Of a DNA stretch of 64,000 nt, positions 29,401 through 38,701 are shown piece by piece (the first letter of the stretch is position 1; every line of letters begins with the position of its first letter). Below the pieces are notes generated by a model. That model saw nothing but the letters and a program-made list of their open reading frames with translations. It was not told where the DNA came from and made no database searches. The stretch is taken from positions 1 through 64,000 of the forward strand of contig JAEUUG010000004.1 of NCBI GenBank assembly GCA_016787565.1. The letters run 5' to 3'. This DNA is from Cyclobacteriaceae bacterium. Lineage in GTDB: Bacteria; Bacteroidota; Bacteroidia; Cytophagales; Cyclobacteriaceae. A program made the translations under genes and the position numbers.

Positions 29401-32400
29401 CTGGTGTATGGTCCGACAGGATTGGGAACAAACGCCACTGCTGATGTTCGCCTGCTGGTGGATAACGATGCAACGTTTGGGAATGCATCAGCCGGGGAGC
29501 GCGCATATGTGGTAAGTTCTGTCAGTGGAGGTAAAGCGTATTTTGCTGTTCCATTTGCTGACATACCCGCAGGCCAGGGATTTTTTACGGTCGGATCGGT
29601 GAATGCGGTTACAGCCACATTATTTTTCCCGGCTCCTGGAGGAATTTCGGCTGACTTACGCCTGTGGCTGAAAGCAAATGACGGAGTAGTCGGTGGTCCG
29701 GATGTTAATACATGGAACGATCGGTCACCTTTTGCATTTTCAGCAACACAAGGTACAGTGGCGAATCAGCCTTCGTTTTTAACCGCCCGTTTGAACAATA
29801 ATCCGGCTGTGTACTTTGATGGAACGAATGATGACCTGCGCATTGCAACCGGGATTTTGAAAACCAATACGTACAGCGATGTTTATGTGTATTCAGTTGC
29901 CCGAACCCTTCAGGTAAAAAATGCAAAACTATTTGTCGAACAGAATTTAGCTGGAAATTATTTTGGAGGATACATCCCTTGGGGCAATGCGAATGTGTAT
30001 TGGGATGCTGGTGCATGGGATGCGAATAATAGGCTGAACGGTGTGTGGGATGGCACCATCAACACACCTTATCTCTGGACTTTTGGTGGTAGTACCACAG
30101 CAACACCAACTGGTGTACTGCAAGAGGTACAACGCAATGCCAGGCGCATACTCAACGACAATACCATGTCGCCTTTCTCAGGCAATAACAACAACTACAT
30201 TCTCGGATCTGAAAATGGATCGAACTTTTTTAATGGGGAAGTGTCAGAACATATTGTGGTAACCAGTGCACTGAATCAGGTTGATCAGCAACGGGTTCAT
30301 ACCTACCTCGCCATCAAGTATGGTATTACACTCGACCAAGCTACACCACAGGATTACTTCTCCTCTATCAATAGCGTCATTTATCACAGTACGACTTCAC
30401 ATGCAGGATACCGTTCAGATATAGCTGGTATTGGGCGTGATGATAATTCGGTACTGGATCAACGAAAATCTTCCAGCACCAATACACCGCTGGATGTGAT
30501 TACCATTGCCAACGGTGATTTTGCCACACCAACACCGTTTGCATCGTCACTTGATTACTTAGTGTGGGGAAACAACGCACTGCCTGTTTCTGCCGATGCT
30601 TCATTCGCAGGTTATACACATAATGGTGCTTCTATTGTAAGACAGGTAGCTAGGGTATGGAGTACAGATAAAACGAATTCACCTGCCGGAAACGCCATTG
30701 TTGAAGTGGATATGGATTTGATAGGCGGACCTTCAGGCCTTGGTTCAAATGCCAATGCCAACGTCCGCTTATTAATTGATGGTGATGCCGCATTTGGTAA
30801 TGCATCTGCCGGTGAGGTAACCATTTCTCCGACTGCAGGATTCAGTGCCACGGGTGGTAAGATTTATTTCTCCGTTCCGTATGCCAATATTCCGTCTGGT
30901 CAGGGATTCTTTACCATTGGTTCTACTAATGCCGTCACAACACCACTGGCGGTTGCATTACCGGGTGGGGTTGCCGCAACATTAAAACTTTGGTTGAAAG
31001 CCAACAGTGGTGTAACGGGTGTAACCAATGCCAGTGCATGGCTTGATCAGAGTACAAATGCTTTCAATGCCGTGCAAGCAACAGCAGGTAGTCAGCCGGC
31101 AATTACTGCCAACGCTATAAATTTTAATACAGGTATCACCTTTGATGGAACGGATGATCAGATGCAAATCACGTCCGGTATATTGGGAAATACAGTGTAC
31201 ACCGAAACACAAGCTTTCGTTGTCAATACCGTAGGACTTGTCCCCAAAAATCAATCCGCGTTTTGGGAATATACAGCGGGAGGCGGAGTCAATCGGTTAA
31301 ATGTTCATATACCCGAAGGCACGAACATTCGCTGGGATCCCGGTTCCTCAGCTTCCAGGATTTCTGCCGTCTGGGGCGGTACTGTTAATACGCCTTACGT
31401 CTGGACTTTCAATTCGAGTACCAATGCTACGATCAGTGGAAATAAATCCGATATCTATCGCAATGCGCAACTGCTCGCTTCGGGAAACACATTAGCTTCT
31501 TACACCGGGAACTACAGCAACATGTTTATCGGATCCATCGGAAATAATTATTATCACCAGGGTGCCATCGGGGAGATCATTTTATATTCAAGTGCTTTGA
31601 CTGCTGTTCAGCAACAACGTATACATAGTTATCTGGGTATAAAATATGGAATTACGCTAAGTCAAACTACACCGCAAAATTACCTGGCCTCTAACGGAAC
31701 GGTGATCTATGATGCAGTGGCAACACATAGCGGATATCGCAATGATATTGCAGGCATTGGTCGTGATGATGCTTCTGGGTTAGATCAGCGCAGGTCGCAG
31801 AGTGTCAATACACGATCAGCTGTACAAATGGATAAAGGTGGTGCATTTGCTGCTGATCGCGATTTCGTTGTGTGGGGAAGTAATGGTAACCCGCTAACAT
31901 ACACAACGGCTAATACACCTGCACTTTTCCCGATTCGGTTATCGCGCATTTGGCGCGTTGATCTGACCGGTGCACCTGGAATTGTTTCTGTTTCATTCGA
32001 TCTGAGTCCGGGTGTGATTCGAAATTCTGGTGCAGCCGGAGACTATCGATTGGTTATTAAAAATTCTAATACTGATTTTAGTTCAGGTGCTACGAGCCTT
32101 GCCGGATCGCTAACCGGTAATACACTTTCATTCTCGAATGTAACGTTTGCCGATGGCGACTACTTTACATTAGTGATGACTTCCTTTCCCGCTCCTGGTG
32201 GAGTGGTGGACAATATGAAATACTGGATCAAAGCTGACGCAGGAGTTACCGGTGTTGCCAACGCTTCTGCCTGGGAAGATCAAAGTGGAAATGCCTTTAC
32301 TGTCGCGCAAGCCACAGGTGCTAATCAACCAACAATATTATCCAGTCGCATTAATTTTAATCCGGCACTTCAGTTTGATGGCAACGATCAATTATTACTT

Positions 32401-34059
32401 ACCGGAGGTATTATGGGTACCGCTACGTACAACGACCTTCATGTATTTGGCGTGTCGCGGGCTAATACAGTTTCCAATAGCTCTATCTTCTTTGAGAATA
32501 TGGCAGCCGGTGGCCGGATCAACGCGCACATTCCCTGGAGTGATAATCGTGTCTATTGGGATGCCGGTTCTACCAATGGAACACAACGACTTCAAACACT
32601 TTGGGGCGGAGCTGCCGGAATAAATTATTTATGGTCGCTTACTTCCAGTACTACCGCCACACCAGCCGGTACGTTGCAAGATATTTATCGAAATGGGTTC
32701 CGCATTGCTACCGATAATACCATGGCTTCTTTCACGGGTAACAACAGTATTTTCAGCATCGGCAGCACCAACGGAGCAAATTACTTCAATGGTGAAATTG
32801 GAGAGTTGATTATGTACACCGGTGTTATGCCCTTGAATCAATTTCAACGCGTGCAGAGCTACATGGCTGTTCGCTATGGGTTAACACTTGATCAGACTGC
32901 ACCGCAATCTTACTATGCATCAAACTGGAACGGTGTAACGGGAACGTTAATATGGGATGCTACTACTGCCGGAGTTTTCCGAACCGACATAGCAGCCATT
33001 GGCCGTGATGATGAAGGTGCACTCAATCAAAAACAATCTGCCAGTGTTAACGCTACAAACCTTTTGGTTATCGGGAATGGTTCCATCGCTGCGGACAATG
33101 CATCGAATGGAAATAACTTTGCCGTGAATCGATCGTTCTTTTCCTGGGCACACAATAATCTGGCTGCAGCCGGATTGGGTGTTACCGATTTCGGTACAAC
33201 CGTGAACGCTGAAATTATTGCAACGCGTTTTGCACGTACATGGCGAGCACAGGAAACCGGTACAGTCGGTAGTGTAAAAGTAAGATTCAACCTTTCTACC
33301 ATTGGTGGAGTAGGTGGCGTGCTGGGCGCAAATGATTTGAACAATGTTCGTTTGCTGGTCGATGCCGATGGAACCTTTGCGACTGGTGCTACTTCGATTG
33401 CTCCAACAACATTTGATAATACTACGGATATTGTTGAGTTCGACCATAATTTCGTTGCGGGTACTGGCTTCTTCTTTACGCTCGGAAGCGTGAATATCAG
33501 TACAGCACCACTTCCGGTAGAACTGATCAGCTTTACAGCGAAATCCGGAGAGCGGGATGTTACACTTTTGTGGCGTACGGCTTCTGAGCGTAACAATGAT
33601 TTCTTCGATGTTGAGGCTTCATCGGATGGAAAAACATGGAATGTTCTGGGTAGAGTAAAGGGAAATGGTACCACGCAGGACGTGCATGATTATTCCTTCG
33701 TTGACAATCAGCCTTTTCTTGGAAACAATTATTATCGCTTGCGGCAAGTTGATTACGACAAGAAAGAAAACTATTCCCATACCATTGTGGTAAAATTTGC
33801 CAGTCGAGTATTGCGTGTTTATCCAAATCCTGTTGAAGGAGCCGAGCTTCATGTTATTGTTGGCTCACCTTATTCCGGAAAGTTGCGTGTTTCAGTATTG
33901 TCGCTGCAGGGAGTGGAAGTTTTTGCTTCAGAGCTGAATAATGATGAACCACATAAACAGGAAGTGATCATTAAAATGGATGACTTGGCTTCAGGTATTT
34001 ACTTTGTTGTGCTTCAGGCGGGAGACCAATTTATACGTGAGAAAATAGCCAAACCCTAA
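23413..34059 (+). CDS. Giant eight-repeat LamG-like T9SS-secreted surface protein
   Basis: A 3548-residue exported protein. After a signal peptide (ending TFAQS) come eight tandem modules of about 390-440 residues. They begin at PGG(V/I) near bases 23491, 24757, 25946, 27141, 28311, 29632, 30958 and 32190. Each module opens with a W-LKA-GV...W-DQS motif and a concanavalin/LamG-like beta sandwich, then a YLAIKYG-LDQ..P..Y linker. A second subdomain follows, marked by GIGRDD-LDQRKS (AIGRDD-LNQ in the eighth). The tail has an LPVELISF...FFDVEAS region and a type A T9SS sorting domain (YPNPVEG ... IYFVVLQ). Likely cell-surface anchored and carbohydrate- or adhesion-related; no catalytic motif is seen. 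Confidence 0.9.
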   Translation: MKRSSTLVFGCLALLALLSNHTFAQSPGGVNSNLRGWYKAGAGVFNDAGITSAANGDNVQRWNDQSAVVNHLNQITLANKPVLTTNSINGNTALTFSSNQFLDMGVAPGITAGMSYFVVVRPTAFTAGGIGDANGSFIIDRTTGSNALTSFKVVSTNRYGFQKRNDNATGLTGPISTTLVTNNQVILADFYRNPTVEYGLNINGRTESVIADDNGVLTAPVLRIGRHTSTANGGLTGQLAEVIFYAANLSSTDRLKINSYLAVKYGISLDQTSPQDYLASNGTVLWNGTTLAGYGNSITGIGRDDGSALDQRDSKSAVAGSVMRLAKGSAFSSNLDFIIAGDDNATLAPTTTGIHPSYPMRITRVWRADTNGAPGTISISFDLGTGIYNSGIASDYALLIKNSNADFSAGATAHTTGASIVANVLTFTNVAFADGDYFSLALPLVPSPGGIVDGLRVWLKAGAGVFTDAGVTPATDGGTISQWSDQSVYANHAVATGSPVYNTTTNLINNNPTVYYNGTNGHNLNYSGSGQYSLFAVAKPDGTLNRRFFSSRTGNALLGYWNGREDVLYLDNAPSLLTGQPTTTNPRLYSLTRSASGAYQMFRNGASLYSGAASANSFWRMGIANGGNYPGESSAAYIPEFIQFDRDLTATELTKVQTYLAIKYGFTIDQTSPQNYVSASGITVWDATAHAVYKNNITGIGRDDRSALDQRISASINATGSVTITKPGAFGNDQSFIVFGDNGLSGTSLNVPVAYVARSGRVFKADATGVPGTVSLSVNLSTLGFPNTGTATDYVLLIDADGDFSAGATLHTTGLSLVGSSLSFSNVTLPDNTYFTIAASNIQIPGGVGGALSVWLKGNDGLEEAPNDPAENGDAITSWLDKSGSGNHYTAAAGPTRLDDGINFNAVPEILAGGFDAPTTAALGNDWTLFFVAQKLPSDNNGRLFEGATGNFLWGYWGTFTQSIFLNGNPNNNNSGIATNIGIENVRLNSYVRESAGGTLEARSNGTSLTTFGSSNSANGIRIDINQGATVASESSHSRVGEVLIYNGALSAAEVSRIESYLSIKYGITKSGNYLASDGTVIWNSATLAGYLNGIAGIGRDDVSGLDQRKSTSSVAATSTLTMEKSGAFATNKNFILWGDNNQVGTSANVAAGYRARTNRVWRTATTGAPGVVAVSIDVVRAGFVVTSSAAHYALLIDADGDFSSGATVHTTGATLVGNTIAFTGVTIPDGAYISLANNALALPGGVAGSVFWVKADAGVTGVADVSQWSDQSGSNNHAVQNNAALQPELLSGSINYNPSILFINNEYFSLTTPPANLNATIFAAGSPGVNTAWRTMFRGAVGDHPIIIQSGGTGLGYYDNDNVGYKSGGFTWLQDEVGIVGAELRAGDVNFRKNGAQGASINTITLTGLNLNNFGNFQGGGQPFGRIGETVIFSSATPLTAQEKEQVETYLAIKYGTTLTHNYIATNGSLLWDVTAKASHSNNMAGIGRDDLTGLDQRKSKSVIARSVVIMEKGSFASDRDYVIWGSTKALLTPTVTGAHPGYPYRVGRTWRAGIGGTPGTVSVTFDLGDGIYNSGNAADYALLIKSGDDNFSAGALAHTTGATIVGSLLTFTNVTFADGDFFTLGMPTPPAPGGIVEGLHFWLRADQGVTGAGTASAWNDQSGNGFNVIQNTVGNQPTILPAQLNNNPALQFDGSNDHFALTGGILGTNTYSNAYAFVVSRANGVSNSSIFFELAQGNQQFNIHLPWGNSLVYWDAGNHTGVNRITTAWGGTTGLPSQWSFTGSTLTTPTGARQDIYRNGQRIANDLTMVDYVGNNGNMTIGSRTLTSDYFNGEISEIVFYSGNLTGIEFQKIQSYLSLKYGTTLNQFTPADYLSSAGTSIYRTTTAQSSYVRDIAGIGRDDASRLDQRKSKSTNNAIADIISIAKDDFTTPAAFTVDQEFLVWGHNGLALSSNIIMAPYSHNSQLIARQLSRVWSTEKTGTPGGNAIIEVDLNLVYGPTGLGTNATADVRLLVDNDATFGNASAGERAYVVSSVSGGKAYFAVPFADIPAGQGFFTVGSVNAVTATLFFPAPGGISADLRLWLKANDGVVGGPDVNTWNDRSPFAFSATQGTVANQPSFLTARLNNNPAVYFDGTNDDLRIATGILKTNTYSDVYVYSVARTLQVKNAKLFVEQNLAGNYFGGYIPWGNANVYWDAGAWDANNRLNGVWDGTINTPYLWTFGGSTTATPTGVLQEVQRNARRILNDNTMSPFSGNNNNYILGSENGSNFFNGEVSEHIVVTSALNQVDQQRVHTYLAIKYGITLDQATPQDYFSSINSVIYHSTTSHAGYRSDIAGIGRDDNSVLDQRKSSSTNTPLDVITIANGDFATPTPFASSLDYLVWGNNALPVSADASFAGYTHNGASIVRQVARVWSTDKTNSPAGNAIVEVDMDLIGGPSGLGSNANANVRLLIDGDAAFGNASAGEVTISPTAGFSATGGKIYFSVPYANIPSGQGFFTIGSTNAVTTPLAVALPGGVAATLKLWLKANSGVTGVTNASAWLDQSTNAFNAVQATAGSQPAITANAINFNTGITFDGTDDQMQITSGILGNTVYTETQAFVVNTVGLVPKNQSAFWEYTAGGGVNRLNVHIPEGTNIRWDPGSSASRISAVWGGTVNTPYVWTFNSSTNATISGNKSDIYRNAQLLASGNTLASYTGNYSNMFIGSIGNNYYHQGAIGEIILYSSALTAVQQQRIHSYLGIKYGITLSQTTPQNYLASNGTVIYDAVATHSGYRNDIAGIGRDDASGLDQRRSQSVNTRSAVQMDKGGAFAADRDFVVWGSNGNPLTYTTANTPALFPIRLSRIWRVDLTGAPGIVSVSFDLSPGVIRNSGAAGDYRLVIKNSNTDFSSGATSLAGSLTGNTLSFSNVTFADGDYFTLVMTSFPAPGGVVDNMKYWIKADAGVTGVANASAWEDQSGNAFTVAQATGANQPTILSSRINFNPALQFDGNDQLLLTGGIMGTATYNDLHVFGVSRANTVSNSSIFFENMAAGGRINAHIPWSDNRVYWDAGSTNGTQRLQTLWGGAAGINYLWSLTSSTTATPAGTLQDIYRNGFRIATDNTMASFTGNNSIFSIGSTNGANYFNGEIGELIMYTGVMPLNQFQRVQSYMAVRYGLTLDQTAPQSYYASNWNGVTGTLIWDATTAGVFRTDIAAIGRDDEGALNQKQSASVNATNLLVIGNGSIAADNASNGNNFAVNRSFFSWAHNNLAAAGLGVTDFGTTVNAEIIATRFARTWRAQETGTVGSVKVRFNLSTIGGVGGVLGANDLNNVRLLVDADGTFATGATSIAPTTFDNTTDIVEFDHNFVAGTGFFFTLGSVNISTAPLPVELISFTAKSGERDVTLLWRTASERNNDFFDVEASSDGKTWNVLGRVKGNGTTQDVHDYSFVDNQPFLGNNYYRLRQVDYDKKENYSHTIVVKFASRVLRVYPNPVEGAELHVIVGSPYSGKLRVSVLSLQGVEVFASELNNDEPHKQEVIIKMDDLASGIYFVVLQAGDQFIREKIAKP

Positions 34060-34080
34060 GCCAGCCTATTCAAATGCTTC

Positions 34081-34110
34081 AAATCCCGCGAGTTCACTTG
34101 CGGGATTTTT
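34081..34110 (+). terminator. Terminator after the giant protein gene
   Basis: Arms AAATCCCGC (34081-34089) and GCGGGATTT (34100-34108) pair perfectly around a 10-base loop, followed by TTTTAT. It separates the giant gene from the arabinose operon. Confidence 0.85.
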
Positions 34111-34143
34111 TATTTCTATCCTTTCTTTTCGAAAATTAACAAA

Positions 34144-34156
34144 TGTTATATATACA
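34144..34156. promoter_or_regulatory. Candidate AraR operator before araB
   Basis: TGTTATATATACA (TGT-N7-ACA) lies 50 bases before araB in an AT-rich stretch, and a second TGTACA follows at 34172. NrtR-type regulators bind AT-rich palindromes. I cannot confirm this as the AraR motif. Confidence 0.35.
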
Positions 34157-34205
34157 CTTAATAAAATAAACTGTACATTTCGAGGTCATTCAAACGATTG
34201 AAAGT

Positions 34206-35897
34206 ATGACCAATGCTTATGTTATCGGAGTTGATTACGGAACGGATTCTGTTCGCTCTATTATTATAGAGACATCCACTGGTCGTGAAATTGCAGCCTC
34301 GGTATTTTATTATCCGCGGTGGCGCGATGGTTTGTTTTGCAATGCCGCTATCAACCAGTTTCGCCAGCATCCACAGGATTATATTGATGGACTGGAATCA
34401 ACAATTAAAGATTGTCTGAAGCAGGCTGGTGAAGCTGTTCGCGCAAGGGTTAAAGCTATATCGGTTGACACCACGGGTTCCACACCCGTAGCAGTGGATA
34501 ATACTGGAACACCGCTGGCACTCACATCCGGATTCGAAAAAAATCCGAACGCCATGTTCGTGTTGTGGAAAGATCATACCGCCACACGCGAAGCTGCTGA
34601 AATTAATGAGCATGCTGAAAAGTTCGATATCAACTATCTGAAGTTTGTCGGTGGTATTTATTCTTCCGAATGGTTTTGGGCAAAGCTGCTCCATGTATTG
34701 CGGCAGGATGAATCTGTTCGAGGCGCGTGCTATTCGTGGGTGGAGCACTGTGACTGGATTCCTTTCCTGTTAACGGGCGGAACCGATGTCCATCAGCTTA
34801 AGCGGGGTGTATGCTCAGCAGGACATAAGGCATTATGGGCAGATGAATTCGGTGGACTACCACCTGATAATTTCTTCTCATCCCTTGATCCGCTATTGGA
34901 AGGATTTACATCGCGGTTATTCACAGATACATACGCATCCGATAAGCCTGCGGGAAAAATAAGTAAAGCCTGGGCAACCCGTTTGGGATTACCTGATGCT
35001 GTTGTAATTGGGGTTGGTGCATTTGATTGTCATATGGGTGCAGTAGGCGGACAAATCGAACCCTACCATCTTAGCAAGGTTATGGGCACCTCTACCTGCG
35101 ATATCATGGTGGTTCCAAAAAATGATATGAACGGAAAACTGGTGCGCGGCATTTGCGGACAGGTAGATGGTTCCGTCATTCCGGGCATGATCGGACTCGA
35201 AGCTGGGCAATCCGCCTTTGGCGATACATACGCATGGTTCAAAAATATACTGGCATGGCCCATTACAACCTTACTGAAGAATTCCTCAGTGGTTTCCCCG
35301 GAAGTTGCCGCGCGTTTGAAAGATGAGTTGCTGGAGAATCTTCTTCCGGAATTAACACGGCAGGCCTCAGCCATTCCGTTGAATGAAAATAATGAATTGG
35401 CAATGGATTGGTTGAACGGGCGAAGAACTCCCGATGCAAACCAACTCTTAAAAGGAGCCTTGACAGGATTGAGTTTAGGTAGCCAGGCGCCACATCTATT
35501 TAAGGCTTGGGTAGAAGCAACCTGTTTTGGTGCCAAAGCGATTGTTGATCGTTTCAACGATGAAGGAGTTCCCGTTAAGGGATTGATTGGACTCGGAGGT
35601 GTAGCACGTAAGTCACCCTACATCATGCAGGTGATGGCCGATGTGATGAACATGCCGATACGGATTCATAAATCAGAACAGACGTGTGCGGCTGGAGCAG
35701 CCATGTTTGCTGCCACCGCAGCCGGTCTTTATCCGAATGTTGAAGAAGCCATGAACACGATGGGGCAGGGCTTTGATATGGAGTATAGACCCAACGCGGA
35801 AGCAGTTGCTGTTTATGCCAATCGGTTCAAGAAATACAAAGCTCTTGGTGCGCAGTTGGAGAGTAAAATCACAGCGCCAGATTTTGTAACACAATAA
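34206..35897 (+). CDS. araB: L-ribulokinase
   Basis: FGGY-family kinase that phosphorylates L-ribulose to L-ribulose 5-phosphate. The N-terminal phosphate loop is VIGVDYGTDSVRSII. The ribulokinase-type insert with PRWRDGLFCN and TTGSTPVAVD is present. The C-terminal FGGY signature region reads GLIGLGGVARKSPYIMQV. Length 563 residues, normal for AraB. It heads the arabinose operon, with araD 57 bases on. Confidence 0.96.
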   Translation: MTNAYVIGVDYGTDSVRSIIIETSTGREIAASVFYYPRWRDGLFCNAAINQFRQHPQDYIDGLESTIKDCLKQAGEAVRARVKAISVDTTGSTPVAVDNTGTPLALTSGFEKNPNAMFVLWKDHTATREAAEINEHAEKFDINYLKFVGGIYSSEWFWAKLLHVLRQDESVRGACYSWVEHCDWIPFLLTGGTDVHQLKRGVCSAGHKALWADEFGGLPPDNFFSSLDPLLEGFTSRLFTDTYASDKPAGKISKAWATRLGLPDAVVIGVGAFDCHMGAVGGQIEPYHLSKVMGTSTCDIMVVPKNDMNGKLVRGICGQVDGSVIPGMIGLEAGQSAFGDTYAWFKNILAWPITTLLKNSSVVSPEVAARLKDELLENLLPELTRQASAIPLNENNELAMDWLNGRRTPDANQLLKGALTGLSLGSQAPHLFKAWVEATCFGAKAIVDRFNDEGVPVKGLIGLGGVARKSPYIMQVMADVMNMPIRIHKSEQTCAAGAAMFAATAAGLYPNVEEAMNTMGQGFDMEYRPNAEAVAVYANRFKKYKALGAQLESKITAPDFVTQ

Positions 35898-35954
35898 ATC
35901 ACTAAAATTTTGTCCGCGGTCTGTTGTTAAACTTTGTTCGGTGAATACAATTAA

Positions 35955-36656
35955 ATGAGTAAATACGATCACATCAAACTATCGGCTTACGAAGCCAACA
36001 TGCAATTGCCAAAACTTGGTCTTGTGATATTTACGTTTGGTAACGTAAGTGCTGCAGACCGTTCACTGGGTGTGTTTGCAATTAAACCCAGTGGTGTTCC
36101 GTACACTGATCTTTCGCCTGAGAAAATGGTGATCGTTGATTTTGAAGGTAAGACCGTTGAAGGAAATCTTCGTCCCTCATCTGACACCAAAACCCACGCG
36201 GTATTGTACAAACATTGGGAAAAAATTGGTGGCATCGTTCATACCCATTCAACGTATGCCACTGCCTGGGCACAAGCACAGCGCGATATCCCGATTTTCG
36301 GGACCACACATGCGGACCATAATACGGTTGACATCCCCTGTGCACCGCCCATGCATGATGATATGATCAAGGGTGACTATGAGTATGAAACCGGGTTTCA
36401 GATCATCAATTGTTTGCATGAGCGCAAGATGAACTATGAAGAAGTGGAAATGATCCTCGTTGGAAATCATGCGCCCTTTACCTGGGGAAAAACTCCGGAG
36501 AAGGCGGTTTATAACAGTGCGGTCTTAGAGTCAGTGGCACAAATAGCGTTGCTAACGGAGCAAATCAATCCGAAGGCTCCGCGACTGAAAGATGCGCTCA
36601 TTAAAAAGCACTTTGAACGCAAACACGGACCTGACTCATATTACGGACAATCATAG
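35955..36656 (+). CDS. araD: L-ribulose-5-phosphate 4-epimerase
   Basis: Class II aldolase-fold epimerase that turns L-ribulose 5-phosphate into D-xylulose 5-phosphate. Zinc-binding histidines lie in HTHSTYATAWAQ, and the partner His in the later part. TFGNVSAADR and KPSGVPYTDL are substrate-binding segments. Length 233 residues, usual for AraD. Four bases separate it from the GH127 gene, so the two are almost certainly co-transcribed. Confidence 0.96.
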   Translation: MSKYDHIKLSAYEANMQLPKLGLVIFTFGNVSAADRSLGVFAIKPSGVPYTDLSPEKMVIVDFEGKTVEGNLRPSSDTKTHAVLYKHWEKIGGIVHTHSTYATAWAQAQRDIPIFGTTHADHNTVDIPCAPPMHDDMIKGDYEYETGFQIINCLHERKMNYEEVEMILVGNHAPFTWGKTPEKAVYNSAVLESVAQIALLTEQINPKAPRLKDALIKKHFERKHGPDSYYGQS

Positions 36657-36660
36657 GCTT

Positions 36661-38679
36661 ATGAAAAAAAATCTACTGGTATTGTTGATGGTGGCCCACG
36701 TTGGTTGGGCACAACAAAAGGATTATCCGATTCAGGCAATACCGTTTACACAGGTAAAATTCAATGACAATTTTTGGTTGCCGCGCATTAAGATCAATCA
36801 TACCGTTACGATACCAGCTTCTTTTGAACGTTGTGAAAATACCGGAAGAGTAAAGAATTTTGAAATGGCTGCTGCCCGAAGCGGAGCTTTTTGTACTGTA
36901 TACCCTTTTGATGATACCGATATTTATAAAACTATTGAAGGAGCATCTTTCTCCCTCAGCCTTTTTCCGGATAAAAAATTAGAAGATTATATTGATTCGC
37001 TCATTGTGAAGGTGAAAAATGCACAAGAGCCTGATGGGTATTTATACACAGCGCGAACAATCGACCCCATGGCTGCGCACAAATGGGCAGGTAAAGAACG
37101 GTGGGAGAAGGAGCGGGAAGCGAGTCATGAGTTATACAACGCAGGCCATTTGTATGAAGCGGCTGTTGCCCATCATCAGGCTACAGGAAAAAGAAATTTG
37201 CTGGACATCGCAATCAAGAATGCTGATCTGGTGTGCAGTGTTTTCGGGCCTGGTAAAAAGCACGTAGCACCCGGTCATGAAGTCGTGGAAATGGGTCTGG
37301 TGAAATTGTATCGCCTTACCGGAAAGAAAGAGTATTTAGCAACCGCCAAAGATTTCATTGAAGAGCGTGGCCGCCATACAGGATACGATGCCACCAGCAA
37401 AGACCCTTTTCGAAATGGTGCGTATTGGCAGGACCATAAACCCGTGGTGGAGCAGAATGAAGCCATCGGTCACGCGGTGCGGGCGGGTTACTTATATGCA
37501 GCTGTTGCCGATGTGGCTGCCCTGACGGGCGATGAAAACTATGTTAAGGCCATTGATACCATTTGGAACAACATGGTGCGAAAGAAGATTTATGTGCAAG
37601 GAGGAATCGGAGCGGTTGGAGATGGTGAACGTTTTGGAAATAACTATGAACTACCCAATGCAACTGCCTATAATGAAACATGCGCTGCAATTGCTAACGT
37701 GTACTGGAACCACCGCATGTTCCTGTTGCATGGGGAATCAAAATATATCGACATATTAGAGAAGACACTGTATAATGGATTAATATCCGGAGTGGGTATG
37801 GATGGGAAGTCGTTTTTCTATACCAATGCCATGGAGATCCGAAATAGTTTTCAGCATAACGATATGGAGGCCGAACGTGCGGGCTGGTTTGTATGCTCGT
37901 GTTGCCCAACTAATGTAACACGATTAATACCATCCATTCCCGGATATGTTTATGCAATGAAGAACGATAACTTTTACGTGAACCTGTTTGTAAGTGGATC
38001 AACAACCGTTACCGTGAATAAAAAAACTGTTCAGGTAGAGCAAAAAAATAATTATCCGTGGGAAGGAAAGTTGAATTTTACAATCTCGCCACAATCGCCT
38101 GCTGTCTTCAATCTGTTGATTCGCCTGCCAGGCTGGTCACAAGACCAGGCCATGCCATCTGATCTTTATTCATTTCAAAAAAAATCCGGTCAGCCAGTTG
38201 AAATAAAAATAAATGGTAAGGTTGTTTCTTATACCGTTGCTAATGGCTATGCCGTATTGCCTAAAACATGGAAGAAGGGTGATGTTGTGGAGGTTAACTT
38301 ACCGATGGATGTCAGGCGTGTAGTAGCCAATCAGCTGGTGAAAGATGATCTTGGAAAGGTTGCATTGCAAAGTGGACCAATTATGTATTGCGCAGAGTGG
38401 CCTGACAATTTTGGAAAAACAAGTAATGTTATTCTTCCTGAGGGAGCAGCGTTTACAACAGAGTTTAAAAGCGACCTGCTCAACGGTGTAAAGGTAGTGA
38501 AGAGTGAAGCAATCGCTATACAGGTTCAATCGGGTAATACTGTAACCACTGTGCGGCAACCCTTTATGGCCATTCCGTATTATGCGTGGGCTCACCGTGG
38601 CAAAGGAGAGATGACGATCTGGTTCCCGGAGAGGGTTACAGATATCACCATCCTGTCATCACAACAAGAAAAGAAATAG
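36661..38679 (+). CDS. GH127 beta-L-arabinofuranosidase
   Basis: Exported retaining glycosidase that releases terminal beta-L-arabinofuranose. A signal peptide precedes cleavage at about WAQQ. The (alpha/alpha)6 barrel holds Glu339 and Cys341 in NETCA and Cys412, Cys414, Cys415 in CSCCPTN. These correspond to the zinc ligands and the cysteine nucleophile of characterised GH127 enzymes. I use ATG 36661 because it gives a clean signal peptide; a longer frame from 36592 overlaps araD. Its product would feed the arabinose genes around it. Confidence 0.93.
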   Translation: MKKNLLVLLMVAHVGWAQQKDYPIQAIPFTQVKFNDNFWLPRIKINHTVTIPASFERCENTGRVKNFEMAAARSGAFCTVYPFDDTDIYKTIEGASFSLSLFPDKKLEDYIDSLIVKVKNAQEPDGYLYTARTIDPMAAHKWAGKERWEKEREASHELYNAGHLYEAAVAHHQATGKRNLLDIAIKNADLVCSVFGPGKKHVAPGHEVVEMGLVKLYRLTGKKEYLATAKDFIEERGRHTGYDATSKDPFRNGAYWQDHKPVVEQNEAIGHAVRAGYLYAAVADVAALTGDENYVKAIDTIWNNMVRKKIYVQGGIGAVGDGERFGNNYELPNATAYNETCAAIANVYWNHRMFLLHGESKYIDILEKTLYNGLISGVGMDGKSFFYTNAMEIRNSFQHNDMEAERAGWFVCSCCPTNVTRLIPSIPGYVYAMKNDNFYVNLFVSGSTTVTVNKKTVQVEQKNNYPWEGKLNFTISPQSPAVFNLLIRLPGWSQDQAMPSDLYSFQKKSGQPVEIKINGKVVSYTVANGYAVLPKTWKKGDVVEVNLPMDVRRVVANQLVKDDLGKVALQSGPIMYCAEWPDNFGKTSNVILPEGAAFTTEFKSDLLNGVKVVKSEAIAIQVQSGNTVTTVRQPFMAIPYYAWAHRGKGEMTIWFPERVTDITILSSQQEKK

Positions 38680-38701
38680 TCAACGAATAAAAGACGAAGC
38701 A

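Noticed and set aside
33027..33674. 215-residue minus-strand frame inside the giant protein gene
   Set aside because: Several similar antisense frames occur across the repeated modules; they are shadows of the codon pattern.
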